Of a DNA stretch of 53,037 nt, positions 21,143 through 32,917 are shown one piece after another (the stretch's first letter is position 1; each line of letters opens with the position of its first letter). Where the stretch lies: contig JALMLS010000509.1 of assembly GCA_038496445.1 (NCBI GenBank), positions 1-53,037 of the forward strand, given 5' to 3'. The DNA comes from Trichosphaerium sp. ATCC 40318 (Eukaryota > Discosea > Flabellinia > Trichosidae). The position numbers and the translations under genes are program-made. The notes under the pieces were generated by a model, which worked only from the letters and a program-made list of their open reading frames with translations, did no database searches and was not told where the DNA came from.

Positions 21143-24100
21143 TCAGCTCTTAGTAGCACTAAATTCTATCAAGTATTTGATCTGTACTTGATTCGCATCA
21201 TAGACAACGTATTCCTTGTTACTAAAATCTTTGCCAACATCTCCAATAACACTATCATTTGAACCAGGTGGCCTAAAGAAAAAACTGATGAGCAAAAAAG
21301 TGCCCAAAACAAAAACAATCATGGCAATGTAATACCTTTGCAAGTCTTTCTTGATTTGTTTAGTTGTATATGATCTTCCCAAGGCAACATCAGCAAGTAG
21401 TACAAAAGATGAAAGACGCCTTGGTCGCTGTTGTTTCTTCTTACCTCTGTTTCGTTCTAAAAATGGAAAAAATTAGTATCTTGATATTCGTTTTAATCTT
21501 ATCACGTGCTTTGAGAGGAATTATTGCTATTTGATGCACTTTCAAGTCCAGTGTATTTTATACTAGCGTATATATTATCTGAAAAGTATATACCAGCACC
21601 TAAAAACCCGAAATCCGTTCGCTTTGCTATTCCTCGTGAAACAACGATTTTTGGCAAGAAAATACCTCTTGACAACAACCTAAATTCATTAGAACAATCT
21701 CGTCTTACCTTGAACTAGAAGTACTATGACTTAACATACCCAACGTAATTGGATGTTTTAGAGCCATGAACAAGACATTGTACATTACCCAAGTCCTTAA
21801 TGTAGGATTCTTGACGAGAAACAGAAAATATGTTTGTAATCTAAAAAGGTATTTTAGGAACTTTTTGCGAGTTATCTTCTTCAATGTACCTGTAGTCTAT
21901 ATGTGTTATCTTTGCTATCTTGTGCCTTGGAATTCTCCCATTTTGTTTTTATATCCTTATACCTTTGAGAATCTTTAGGGATGGCAGTGATGTCACAATT
22001 AAGAGACTCATAATCACGTTGCTCTTTTGTTTTGTTTGTATCCAATTCTTGACCTCTATTCTGTTGTACTGTTATTATATCCTTCATCAGTTGAAGTAAT
22101 GTTTGTTTATCTTCAAGTGCTTTTAAATTATCAATAACATTCTTCGCTACTTGCTCCTTGTTCTTCCCAAGGCGATGAGGAATCAAAGAGTAAAAAACAG
22201 AACTAAAAAACATTTGGGTTAGCTCACAAACCTTAAAACCAATACTAATTTACCTCAATTGCAGCGCTTTACGCTCGTTGTCACCACCTCCTTTAAACAA
22301 ACTACGGCTGCATTACTACTTTTAAATGGTTTGTTGTGGTGATACCTAAATAGAGCACCAAGAGCTTTCTCTCCAGCTTCAATTTGTTCCATTGAAAGAA
22401 TACCCAATGGAGTTTCTAACCCATCTTGAGTTACCTTGGCAAGTAATACTTTTTTAATCTCTTCACTAGCACTTGAAAACAGTGTCCTAGAGAATATATT
22501 AAAACAACGAAAATCCAAAAACAAAGCAAAACATGGCGGTGCGTCAACCACAACGAAGAACAACACGTGAACAAACAAAACCAAAATTGTTAAAGATTAC
22601 ATCTAATCCAACACGTACCTCATCAATCGTGTCACTTTTTCATCAATGGCTTTCTGTGATTTCGTTCGGCCACTTTCAACATTTTTTGTTTCCTTTCTGA
22701 CGTGTCCTAATTATAGATAGGTTAGTAACAATAGAATACACCACAGGAACAAGTTATTACCTGAGCCAAGCTTATTTGATACAGATAATAGTGATACTCT
22801 ATGATACCCTTTCTCTGATGATATTTTTTCACGGATGATATGATAATAAAGAATGGTAGCTTCTTCTAAACTCTTTAGATATCGACATTGTTTTTGTCCT
22901 ATTTTTTTCTTGGTGGACTCCAAAGCATCTGTACGTCCATGATGCGTGAATAGCCTAGAAATGAGATTATTAACATGAATATAAACATCATTAAGGGTGG
23001 ATATATTACCTGTAAGGATAGGTAGAAGCGTTTGCATTCGAAGATTTATGCATCTCAAGAACATAGAATTTGTTATTGTTTTGAACAAAGTCCATGGCAT
23101 GAAGCACAATATTCTTCTCTATTGTAAAATCTGTGCCAAATTCCGGTTCGTTTTTAGCACCATGAGTATATACTATAACATTAGGAATCTTTGTTGAATC
23201 AACATCTATCTTTGTCGCCTCGTCAAAAGACATAAAAGAACTTGCTGATTTCCCTGAACTACTTTCTTTTTTTGGAGCTGTTTTCGAGTTTGTATCGACT
23301 TCTCTACCTTCTTTGATGCTCATAGATATAAAATCAGGTGTAACGACACGTGGCCTATCATTTTCGGACCATGAGGCAACACGACGAAGCTTTGACGATG
23401 AGTTCAAGCTAATTTCTTGTTCAGTTGCCACAAGGAAAGATACGCGGTTATTAAGCATATAAGATACTGTCCCTCCTAATCATGATTATATGTTAATTTT
23501 TGTTTACAAAGTAATCTCATAATCACTGCTCAACGTACCATTCGCTTTTACTTGTTTGCTTAAAGCTGATTTTTCAGAAAATGAGATTTTATCAGAAAAG
23601 CAAAAGGATTTATCTTTAAACACTTTTTCGACTCCACCAGTTTTAACTTGAATGAACATTAGAATGTAATAAAAACAGTAGCACGGATAAGATATAACAA
23701 TACATTTATTGACACTAGTGCAACAAAGAGGACAATTTTTAACACTTTTTTTTCATGTAAAGACACACGTGCCTTCTAATGTTAGCCAACGTGCTGCTTC
23801 TTTTCGAATTATTACCTAGAAACACAAATGTAAGTTATCGAATAAATAAGAATGTATTGCGTTAATATAATACAACGTACTTCTATTTCCGACCAAGACA
23901 ATTTGCTCGCTTGTAATTCTTGCTTACTTTCTTTTTTAATGTCATCAACAATCCATTGAACAAATATACTTTCACTACTCTTCTTCACATCACCTTCACA
24001 CGTTTCTGACAACCCTTGTCTATAGCAAAATATATGTTAGCATCACTTTAAAGCTAGTTCAAGCTGCAGCGTACGCAAGTCTGGGTTTTGTGAGAAACAT

Positions 24101-25150
24101 ATCGACGAACATTTGAGGACTCGTGGGTGTAACTATGCCAAGGGATGATGTCGATCCAGTTACTTTAGTATTTACCATCTGATGACTTTCTCCTTTTGTC
24201 TTGAATGACAGCGCCTCAAACACTTCTTCATCTACCATTTTGTCCTGTTCTAGACTTACAGGAAACCATACAAGACCCTTTATGAGAAGAATATTAAAAA
24301 TCACATGCATGCTCAAAAGAGCCTTACTTCACCATTTCCTTTCACGCCAAATTTATCGCGAACAAAAGGGTCTTCTCTATCAATCTCAGCGACAATAGTC
24401 TCCATAACCTTGCTCTGTCTTTCTAGTTGATTCTTGTCATTAAAGTTAATCCTCAAGGTTGTGTAGCTATCAAACTTGAAGTGCTTGAACCTAATCAAAA
24501 AAACAATTTAGAAAGTTTTTAAGTATTGTTTGGTTGTGGATTACCATGGCATCACATGAAGTTCTTTAGGTTTTGATGACGATACCATGACACTCATTAT
24601 CTTATCTGGATCAGACACTATGTTTTTGCCAAGTTTAATAGCGAAGACAACAAGGATTTTGTCTTTTAGGTCAGCTAGTGCTACATGTTTTTGTACTCCT
24701 GGACCACACCATTCACCAAAGATTGTCACCATTTCTTCTGTAGAGTTTGAGGAACCTTGAATGGTATTTTAATAACAAGATTACGCAACAAGGAGTACCA
24801 AAAAGGCTACGCAAGCCAGTTTCAAGCGATATGAAGTAAGATTTATTAGTCTTTCCCCAATTCGAAAAGCCAAACCCGGTTCCTTGTCCTTTACCTCCGA
24901 GCAATGCTTTACGACTCTGGTACCGTATTTGGCCATTTTTTAACGATACACCGACGTTAGCGCCATGAAGCTTTATTTTCGCCTTGTATAGTATATTACC
25001 ATCACCTATTTGATCATACGGATACTCTAATGGTTCTAGTGCAAATTTTCAGCAAAAACACTACAATAGACGTTACTCACTCGGTGCTTGTTCTAGCGCT
25101 CTACATACATTTGCTAGTTTTGTAATGGAAGGCCACAAAGAGTGTTTCAT
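21143..25150 (-). CDS. RNA ligase-BRCT-WGR-PARP fusion protein
   Basis: Minus-strand gene of about 15 exons; ATG at 25150, stop at 21143. N-terminal RNA-ligase domain (residues about 30-300): nucleotidyl-lysine motif I 'KIKLHGANVG', 'YQSRKALL', motif IIIa 'FGEWCGPGVQKHVALADL', motif IV 'GEGLVWFP' and motif V 'FKTKGE'. Then a linker and a BRCT domain ('VFKDKSFCFSDK', 'KANGGTVSYMLNNRVSFLVA', 'VVTPDFISMSIKEG'). Then a WGR domain ('NNNKFYVLEMHKSS', 'FTHHGRTDALE'). Then the PARP regulatory helices ('PLGILSMEQIEAGEKAL', 'YSLIPHRLGKN'). Last the catalytic domain with H-Y-E residues in 'CLVHGSKTSNYVGILSRGI', 'FGFLGAGIYFSDNIYASIKY' and 'NKEYVVYDANQVQIKYL'. All junctions I checked keep frame, including those between ligase and BRCT. 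One of these (23647-23772) needs a GC donor. The domain calls are strong; that they form one protein is inferred from splice phase. Confidence 0.85.
23647..23772 (-). other. Candidate GC-AG intron linking ligase and BRCT parts
   Basis: On the minus strand the exon ends at 23773 (TTAGAAG) and continues at 23646 (TTAAAACTGG). The donor reads GCACGTG and the acceptor TTCAAG. Joining gives 'WLTLEVKTGGVEKVFKDK' in frame. At 126 nt it is longer than most introns here, so it is the junction most worth testing. Confidence 0.5.
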
Positions 25151-25593
25151 GGCTGTGGTGACTTTGATACTATAAATAAAAAATAAATGAGTTTTACGAC
25201 TTTTGTATTTGAGAATTTTTTGCGAAATATTGAACACGTGTAGCAATAATTTTGTGGAGGAGACACGTAACAAACACAATTGTCTAGCAAGATGAGTTTC
25301 CCATTGGCAAAACGTACTCTCTCTACTGGTAAACTCGTTTGTTCAAAGTCTTTAGGTCATACATATGAAACATTTTGACATTCACAAATGTCAGAGATTT
25401 GTACGGTACAGTCTACATACAAACGCTCCCAGTACCATAAATGACTTGAATTGCAAATATATAGTGTATGTATGTGCCACAAGTGTTCTCTAGCAGCTCA
25501 GTGGCTGATACTATCAATTTCATTGAATGTAACTACCACACTCGTGAGTCATCAATTATACGATTATAGCCACCCACAGTACAGTAAGGGGTT
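25151..25593. other. Divergent intergenic region
   Basis: About 440 bp between the starts of the PARP fusion (minus) and the F-box/SUKH gene (plus). CACGTG near 25236. The F-box frame is open back to 25451 but the ATG at 25594 fits the domain better. Confidence 0.4.
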
Positions 25594-26556
25594 CATGAAA
25601 GTTGTAGTTAGAACCGCTAAGGGCAATACATCAGTTGTTAATCTAAATGGAGCATTACAACCTACTTTGGCGTTATCTGGTATAAGGGCATTGCCTACAG
25701 AACTTATTAAGTATATTGCTTCTGAATATCTTGAATTTCCTTCTATATGCATGTTGGGAGGTACCAATAAGCGCATTCGCTCTGCAACGGATATTCCCGC
25801 CCTGTGGGCTAAAGGATTCAGTCAAAAAGAGCTAGAGCGGATAAAAGCTGGCAAGACTACAGTACGTTGTAGCGCAATTCTATTCAAGGTTCTTAACCAC
25901 CATAGGCACCGCCAAACCAGTCTTTACGATTTATCTACTGTTACAGACGCAACTGCCGTTTAAAATGCTTAACGGTGCTAAATAGATGCTACACGTTCAT
26001 GCACAAGCGAAATTGGGCACCCCCAGCACAATGTACGTTGTTCTAGCGTCTTTTTTCTGATAAGTTGTTTTGCAGTACAATCTATTGAGGCACTAGAAGC
26101 CCGATTAGATAAAAGATTACCCGAGGAATACAGGAGTTTACTAATGGTTCGTATCGCAAATTGTAAGTTTAGTAATTTAAGAAAGAATAACGATGGTCAT
26201 TGTACAACGCGACATCAAAAAAGTTCTACGTGGTCATCAAGGAATAGATCTAACGGTAAGATGACGAAAAGGACAAGAATAGCACTTGACCTTATTAGTA
26301 TACAAAAAAAACTTGTGACGCTAATGTACATTTTATGCTGTAGTATTAATCATTTACGCTAGGAAACTTGTTTTTGTTGGGAATTGGTGAAGTATCATCT
26401 AATGTACTAAACAAAAACGATGCTAGTACGCTTGAAAAAATAGTAATAGCGTATACTAAAGGATCTAAAGGTACGCGTAGTCATAAAATAAGTAGAAGCG
26501 GAATTAGAAATTGGCCTAAAAATATTAGCAACCCGACAAAATACAAAAACTTTTAA
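25594..26556 (+). CDS. F-box protein with SUKH (Smi1/Knr4-type) domain
   Basis: Exons join in phase to an F-box ('IRALPTELIKYIASEYLEF', 'DIPALWAKGF') followed, after a GTACGT intron near 25862-25905, by 'NRCYTFMHKRNWAPPAQ', and after another intron by 'SIEALEARLDKRLPEEYRSL' and 'NNDGH', the classic SUKH entry. A third exon from about 26369 adds 'LFLLGIGEVSSNVLNKND'. This order resembles FBXO3-like proteins, which act as substrate receptors of SCF ubiquitin ligases, but I see no ApaG domain. The extreme N-terminus ('MKVVVRTAKGNTS') could be a ubiquitin-like strand; that is speculative. The last exon and stop are less certain. Confidence 0.65.
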
Positions 26557-27437
26557 AAGTGTCATAATTATTGGTTATATTACTTTCAGTGTACTTTTAA
26601 CTTCCTTTTGAAAACTGTCTTTTTTGGACGTCGCGTTTAGCGTTGTTTGTTGTTTCTCCGGCCATTTGGGTTTTTTTGATTTTTTTTTTTTTGCAATGGT
26701 TTTTATTTTGTTCCGAAACGTCAAAGTATCTAGTTAGTTTACTTATTACTGCGTAGAGTGGTGTTTAGAAGTTAAAACAGGGAGAATATTTATTAGAGAT
26801 GGTATTTATGATGAGTTTAAAATTTATGATAATACATTCCATCTACTTCTATCTATGACTTCTTAACGGATTCGCAAAGATGAGAAAAAACGATTTGTTT
26901 TTCGGGGTTTTAAATATATTCAATATTGTAAAAAGAGAATGAAAAGTACTTGATTCCAAATTGATAAGACTAACTTTTTGACTCTTTCCATCACGTGTGA
27001 AAAAATAGTCAAAATACTGCGCAAAAAGAATAACAAACAAAAATACCGCGGAGAGGTTTTTTAGGCGGTTTATAAGAACGAAAACAAAGTTTTTTTTATT
27101 TTACGAGTTTACGGGTTCGGGTTAATCTTAGAGTTTGGGAAATAACTCGGATAGAATTGATATTATACTCCGAAACAGCGGACAAGAGATTGAATCTAAA
27201 TCACTTTAGAACGAACAACACTTTCCGTTTTAGGAACTATCGTTAATGTTACTCTAAAGGATTGTGGTGGCGTCTGGTACAAATAAATATCGTTTTCTTT
27301 ACCGTGTTCACTAAAATGACAGAAATAGATTACATGCTCTTTTTTGGTTTAAAAAACGAATCTAAAAATTGTGGAATTTCTACCATTATCTCAAATCTTA
27401 ACGAAGCGTACAACTCTACAAAAAAAAAACGGCAAAA
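26557..27437. other. Gene-free AT-rich stretch
   Basis: About 880 bp rich in T runs. No ORF with recognisable motifs. One CACGTG near 26992. Confidence 0.4.
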
Positions 27438-27794
27438 ATGCAAGAATATAAACATGTTAACCCTGCCGCTACATACCTTCAAAATAAATTCGCTACTGCG
27501 CAACTAGCCCAAGGCGCCAAACCATTTATCATTGATGCTGGGAATTGTTTCGTAGTCCACTTCACAACCGAGGAGACGCCTGACTACTCACAAGTAAAAG
27601 CTGCGGTTTGCGACTACTTATCAAACAAAAGAACCTACAGACGCCAGCTACGAGATATGGAACCAAAACTGCGAGCATCTAAGCGCGTAAGCGCTAGCAA
27701 CAATTTTCGTGTACCTTGCGCGCCTGGAAGTTTACCAGGGGCCATCAGAAAACCAAGAGCAATACGACCAAAGCGTGCTAAGAAGATGATCTAA
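27438..27794 (+). CDS. Orphan basic 118-aa ORF, intronless
   Basis: ATG at 27438 after an A-rich leader. The first 60 residues look folded ('PFIIDAGNCFVVHFTTEE', 'YSQVKAAVCDYLSNKRTYRR'). The C-terminus is basic and Pro-rich ('GAIRKPRAIRPKRAKKMI'), suggesting nucleic-acid or ribosome binding. Composition differs sharply from the T-rich flanks, which supports coding. No family recognised. Confidence 0.55.
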   Translation: MQEYKHVNPAATYLQNKFATAQLAQGAKPFIIDAGNCFVVHFTTEETPDYSQVKAAVCDYLSNKRTYRRQLRDMEPKLRASKRVSASNNFRVPCAPGSLPGAIRKPRAIRPKRAKKMI

Positions 27795-28362
27795 AAACCG
27801 AGCACCTAACGTCTCGAAATTCAACAAAACCGACTTCCCCTTAAAAATTTTTGGAAGTTTGTGTACATAAACCAAAACACTTGTAAATAACCTGTATAAA
27901 ACAAAAATCTACATAAAAATACCTATTGGAAGAACTATTTCTCGACTTGAGTTTTGTTTTATGAGAATCCAAATTTAGACGTTAATACCGCGGTAAAAAA
28001 AAAAACCGAGAACTGTAACCCCCAAACCACCTAAACCAGCGCGATCTTGAGAAGTTAAAGATGTTTTCATCTTGTTCTTTGTTTAACAACACAGTATCTC
28101 CACGGAGCGCCGAATATAGATCGCGAATCTAAGTTCCGAATTTGCTACTTGATGTCGTCACGCAGTATTTTTTCGATACTCCAGTCTATTTTAGCTTATA
28201 GTCGTAACTACGTTACTATTTTAAACACATACGCTAGGATAATGATTTGGATGCGTTCTTTTTTTGGTTTGAAAGAGTTGACGCGATAAAAAAAACCAGT
28301 ATGTTTTGGTTCGACTTTGGTTTGAACTTTTTTCTTCTTTGTTGGTTATTCATTGGTTTGGC
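27795..28362. other. Intergenic region upstream of CSTF1
   Basis: About 570 bp, AT-rich, no coding signal seen. Confidence 0.4.
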
Positions 28363-31300
28363 ATGGGAGACAAGCGTTTATTGTATCAGTTGATACTGAG
28401 GTACGCGCGTTTTGCTTTTTAAACCGTCTATGAGCAAGCTGTTAAAGTTAGATAGCCAACTGACCGATGATGGGTTCGCTAGCGTTGCTGCGGCAGTGTC
28501 AGAAGCAACTATGACGCCAAACCCAAATAATTTCGAGAGGTAACGTTATAACGTGTATATTACTTTGCTAAATGCGCTCTGTAGAGATAGATTGGATTCA
28601 CTTGTAAAACTAGCATTAAATACAGAGAAAGAGAAAGGATTATTCACAACAGGTACCAGCCCATGTTACATGTAACACGCGTCGTTAATTACAAATAATA
28701 AGCTGGTGGAAAAGAAGAATCCCTTGGAACAGGACCAATTGGCTCACGCATAACTATGGGCCTTGATTTTGAACGCGAACAACAAAGTAATATCACCAAC
28801 CAACAACAAAAGTCATTTATTGCAAAATGTCACTTTCCAACTCATCCTACGCCACAAAATGACTGTTTATACCCTTAAATTTGATTAATTCATCAATGAA
28901 ATGACCTAACGTTTAAAAATCCCAGCTGGCCCTAGAATACCTCCATACCCAGAATACAACACGCGATTCGTAACCTCACACCAACAGCCTTGTCGTACAG
29001 CAAAATTTAGTCCTGACGGTGCGTTTTTTATCGAAAAAGAAACGAAAACTTTTTTCATTTGTCGGAAGGTCAATTTTCGGCTTACGCGTTTCACAAGGTA
29101 AAATGGTAGCGACTGGATCATTAGATACATCGATTAAATTACTTGACGTATCAAAAATGCTCGCTTTTTCTCGTGTACGAGAAGCAGATGATAATACACA
29201 GGCTAAACCTGTGATACGCACGTTTTATGATCACGTTGATGTAAGTTTACGACATTTTTACACAAAAAAACCGCCACGTCAGATCGTTTGATCTAATTTT
29301 AACGAAAACGTTATTTCTCGCTAGCGAGAACACATGATGCATGTTTTCGAATAAAACCGGTTTGCAAGAAACGAACTGGTGGCGAGCGATTACACGTATT
29401 TTTTTGTTTGGAGTTTTTTTTTTTCGATTCCGAAACGATTTTTTTTGTTTTGTGGCCAAGAAAATACTTTGTATTGCATTTTTAGGGTATCTGATACTCA
29501 CTGCTTTATTTAGCGTATCAATGACGTCGATTTTCATCCTACACTTCCGGTTCTAGTGTCTTGCTCAACGGATACTACCATCAAATTTTATGATTACAGC
29601 ACAACTGTTAAACGAAGTTTTAAATTCTTACAGGTAATAATTAATTTACTTTGCATTCACATTCACAAACAAACAAATCCGAACTTATGTCATTTTGTGT
29701 GACAAAAAAAAACTACTACCAAACGTTTACCCCTAAATACCAAAAAAGTTGAAATGTATTTTTGTCACCTATTTGTGACAAAAAAAAAAAGGCGCTAAAT
29801 TGTTCCAAACAAAGCATTTTACGCCTTTATTACCAACTAAAAAACTAACGGTATGCCCTTTACAGTTAATTTTTATCATACGTTGAAAATAGACACAAAT
29901 TTTTTTTTGTCACTTTTTTTAGCTCCTCTTTGTCTCATCTCCAATATTTTTCTATTTAAAATAACTGCAAGGAGTTAGATAGTGTTGTAACGGATTTTCT
30001 TTAGGATACTCATAACATCCGTTCAGTTCAAGTACATCCTTCCGGAGAGTTCATCTTGGCGGGAACACAACACCCTATGCTACGCATATATGACATAAAC
30101 AAGGAGGTACTACTATCTATCTATTGATAGAGGCGGGTTTTTTGAAATTCCGTCCAGGGTTAAGACTTGTTCTAATCTTGCAAGTTTTTTTTTTCTCTCT
30201 TCTTAAAGTGTTAACTTTGATTTTAAAGCGTGCATATGTTACAGGTGATCCAAAGGATAACCACATGGGTCCTATAAACCAGGTATGGAGATAATTTTTT
30301 TTTTTTCCTTTGTAATTATTACGACAAGAACAATTTTCGGAAGATACACGTGTTTTTAAGCTATTAGTTTCGATTACGCTTGTTGTGTTGTAAGCGGTAT
30401 TTCTCAAGTTTTCTTCTAGGCCAGGTATTCCTCTGATGGTAAAATGTATGCTAGCGCATCTAAGGATGGTTCAAGTACGTTCAAGACACCAAAGGGAGTC
30501 AAAGAAAACGAGTGTTCTTCCTTGATACCAAATTTAGTGAAATTCTTTTCTTACATTCTTATACTCAAGTCATACGAAAATCGGGTTTTTTTTAGGAGAA
30601 AATTTTCTTTAAGTTTTCTCTTTCTTCTCTTCTCTCGTTTGAATTAGCGCTATATTTATTAACAAACGCTATTTAACTAGTTAAACTATGGGATGGTGTT
30701 ACCAATAAGTGTATTGATACGATAGCAAAGGCACATGAAAATTTGGAGGTACAAACTTGTATTTTTAGCGTTTTGGAATTTCACTATTTTTCGCTCTTTG
30801 TTGTATTCTTGTGTTTGTTTTCTATTGTTTACTTGTGGTTTTTTTCTTCTTCTGATGTTTTGTTTAGGTGTCTTCAGTTCAATTCTCTAGAAATCGTAGG
30901 TATCTCTTGACAGGTGGTAGAGATGGTAGTGCAAGGTTATGGGATGTAGCTACGCGTATGTGACAACCTTATAGAAGTTTGGCAATTTAAACGAAACGTT
31001 TAAATATAATCTTTTTTTTTTGTAGTTTCGAAGTATTGAATGTTTTGTGTTTAGGTAAACAGCTATCCAAAATTTTATTCGGTCAGTATGGTCAACCGTT
31101 ACATAATAGGCTACAGGCATGTTTTTTTGCTTTTTGTGTTTTGTTAAAACGTTGTAACATTTATTTAAAAAGGTTTGTTTCAATTGGAACGAAGATTTTA
31201 TTTTGGCTGCTGATGAGATGTCTAATTGTGCTGTTGCTTGGAATACGCGAACAAGTGAACATGTACAACGTCTTCAAGGACATACACAACTTGTCAGGTA

Positions 31301-31531
31301 TTTAATTTGGCATAATGTCCTGTATTCCTAGGACTGTAGCCTAATCCTAATCGGGATTTTTATTTTTTATTTTATATTCATTTTTACCAAAAAAGAGCAT
31401 GTTGAAGGTTTTGTGTTTGTTAACATTCGTTATTTAGATGGATTTGTGCGTCTCCTGTAGACCCTTATTGTATTACATGTAGTGACGATAACAGAGCACG
31501 ATTTTGGGTTGAAGAAGCTAATGCGCTTTAA
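28363..31531 (+). CDS. CSTF1: Cleavage stimulation factor subunit 1 (CstF-50)
   Basis: WD40 subunit of the CstF complex, which binds the downstream element of pre-mRNA and supports 3'-end cleavage and polyadenylation in the nucleus. The short N-terminal dimerisation part is present ('[12 protein letters not shown]', '[13 protein letters not shown]'), then 'GLDFEREQQ', '[18 protein letters not shown]' and the blades: '[17 protein letters not shown]', '[12 protein letters not shown]', '[20 protein letters not shown]', '[17 protein letters not shown]', '[11 protein letters not shown]', '[20 protein letters not shown]', '[20 protein letters not shown]' and '[19 protein letters not shown]'. Order and spacing match animal CSTF1. 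About a dozen introns; several here are unusually long (up to about 370 nt). Stop TAA 31529-31531. Confidence 0.92.
29634..30003 (+). repeat. Long CSTF1 intron with GTGACA/TGTCAC palindromes
   Basis: This intron is several times the usual length here. It holds GTGACAAAAA near 29698, a perfect 10-bp hairpin TTTTTGTCAC/GTGACAAAAA at 29759-29784 with a 6-nt loop, and a T-run plus GTCAC near 29905. It may be a decayed small inverted-repeat element. Confidence 0.45.
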
Positions 31532-31935
31532 AACCAGAGCAGTGCTATCCATACATTGTAACAAAACACAAAAAAAAAAAGATGAAACAGATCGAGATGA
31601 GGGTTAAAAAAAACAAACCAAAACTGAATCAATCATGAGGGATTGGTGTAAGGAAAACAACCCCACAGGTTTCGGCGGAATCCCGAGTGTATTAACAAAA
31701 CCCCAAAACTGTTTTTTTCATGAAGTTCGTTGCAAAAGTCACAGTTTCTGAAAAAAATAATAAAAAAAACCTTTATTCCAATACCCTACTTTGATAAGAG
31801 TCTGCAGCACGCTGACGCCATTCAACGCAAACAAGAAAGTACACAGTGAGTCTTAGGTACTGAAAGCTCAAATCTATGTGGTTTTAACTGGCGCTTGTGG
31901 CTGTCAGTTTTGGAAGAGTCTACAATAATTGGCTT
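31532..31935. other. Converging intergenic region
   Basis: About 400 bp between the CSTF1 stop and the GNAT stop. A-rich runs only. Confidence 0.4.
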
Positions 31936-32487
31936 CTACAGTTCATTTTTTATTTCCGCTGGCGCTTGCCATACCATTTTATAGTACAGCGAATTGAAAT
32001 TAATCTTTTCTTCCGGAAGATTTACAAACTCAAACCCAAGACGCTCATAAAAACGAATTGCATAAGTGTTACTTTTTGCAACAGATAATGTTATCGCATT
32101 CCTTCCCTTCAAGTGATATTGAACAAACCCCATAATCTTTGAACCAAGACCTTGACCTCTAAAGTCAGGTAGTAGACTTATATCAACAATATGCAAAGAT
32201 TCATCACGTGATGAAACAAAAAGTCTTCCAATTGGCGCTTGATTAATAGTGACAATCCATTTTTTTACGTTTTTCATATTATCATGTTGAGTGTTTTGTG
32301 ACTTGTATTGTACTTCTAGAATTTGGTTTCTTGCAATCTCTGGTAAGGTGTCAAACTCGTTTCTTGTTGAATAGAATAGTTTTCGAACAAAATCATGGTC
32401 CTTGGTTGTATATGGTCTTAAATGCATTTCTTTATTGTTTTTAGCGTAGTCAAGGAATATTGGAGCGCTATCTGCTTTGTTGTCCAT
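31936..32487 (-). CDS. GNAT-family N-acetyltransferase, second copy type (intronless)
   Basis: 183 residues, ATG at 32487. Motif A is clear: 'LHIVDISLLPDFRGQGLGSK' with the acetyl-CoA pyrophosphate loop RGQGLG. Motif B is 'TLSVAKSNTYAIRFYERLGF'. This pattern is typical of bacterial GNATs. The other GNAT at 12608 is not a close paralogue. No introns, unlike the flanking genes. Substrate unknown. Confidence 0.9.
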   Translation of the reverse strand: MDNKADSAPIFLDYAKNNKEMHLRPYTTKDHDFVRKLFYSTRNEFDTLPEIARNQILEVQYKSQNTQHDNMKNVKKWIVTINQAPIGRLFVSSRDESLHIVDISLLPDFRGQGLGSKIMGFVQYHLKGRNAITLSVAKSNTYAIRFYERLGFEFVNLPEEKINFNSLYYKMVWQAPAEIKNEL

Positions 32488-32917
32488 TAATAGGTTATAA
32501 GAATCCTTTTCTGGTGCCGAATAGGCGATAGCGATGCCTATGGCAAAGAATAAATACTATTGAACAAATATAGTCTAAAACGCTTTCACTGCGTTGTCAG
32601 TACCTATTAATGCAATTACAATGTAAAAGAAGGTGGCTTGCATGGTGCAGTCCAAAAGTAGTTGAGCTCTAAATAAAGGAGCAATAGTGACTTAAACTCA
32701 TGCTCTGATAAGTCAACCCAGGCAGACACTTCGTAACATGCTAGAATTATATTATTGTACAGTATAGTATAACTGTATGGAAAGTCAGTTGATCTTGTTT
32801 TACACAAGGCTTGTACATTGCTGACAAATAAGATTGGGCAACGAACTCTATGAACTTAATTTTTCTTTTTGATTTTCGACTACATTTTCGACTTTTTATA
32901 CAAAATATGCTCATTTG
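32488..32917. other. Intergenic region
   Basis: About 430 bp between the GNAT start and the stop of the NHL/EGF gene. A 63-codon minus-strand ORF at 32616-32807 lacks an ATG and any motif. Confidence 0.35.

Noticed and set aside
32616-32807. 63-codon ORF between GNAT and the NHL/EGF gene
   Set aside because: No ATG, no motif and no joining splice sites that I could support.
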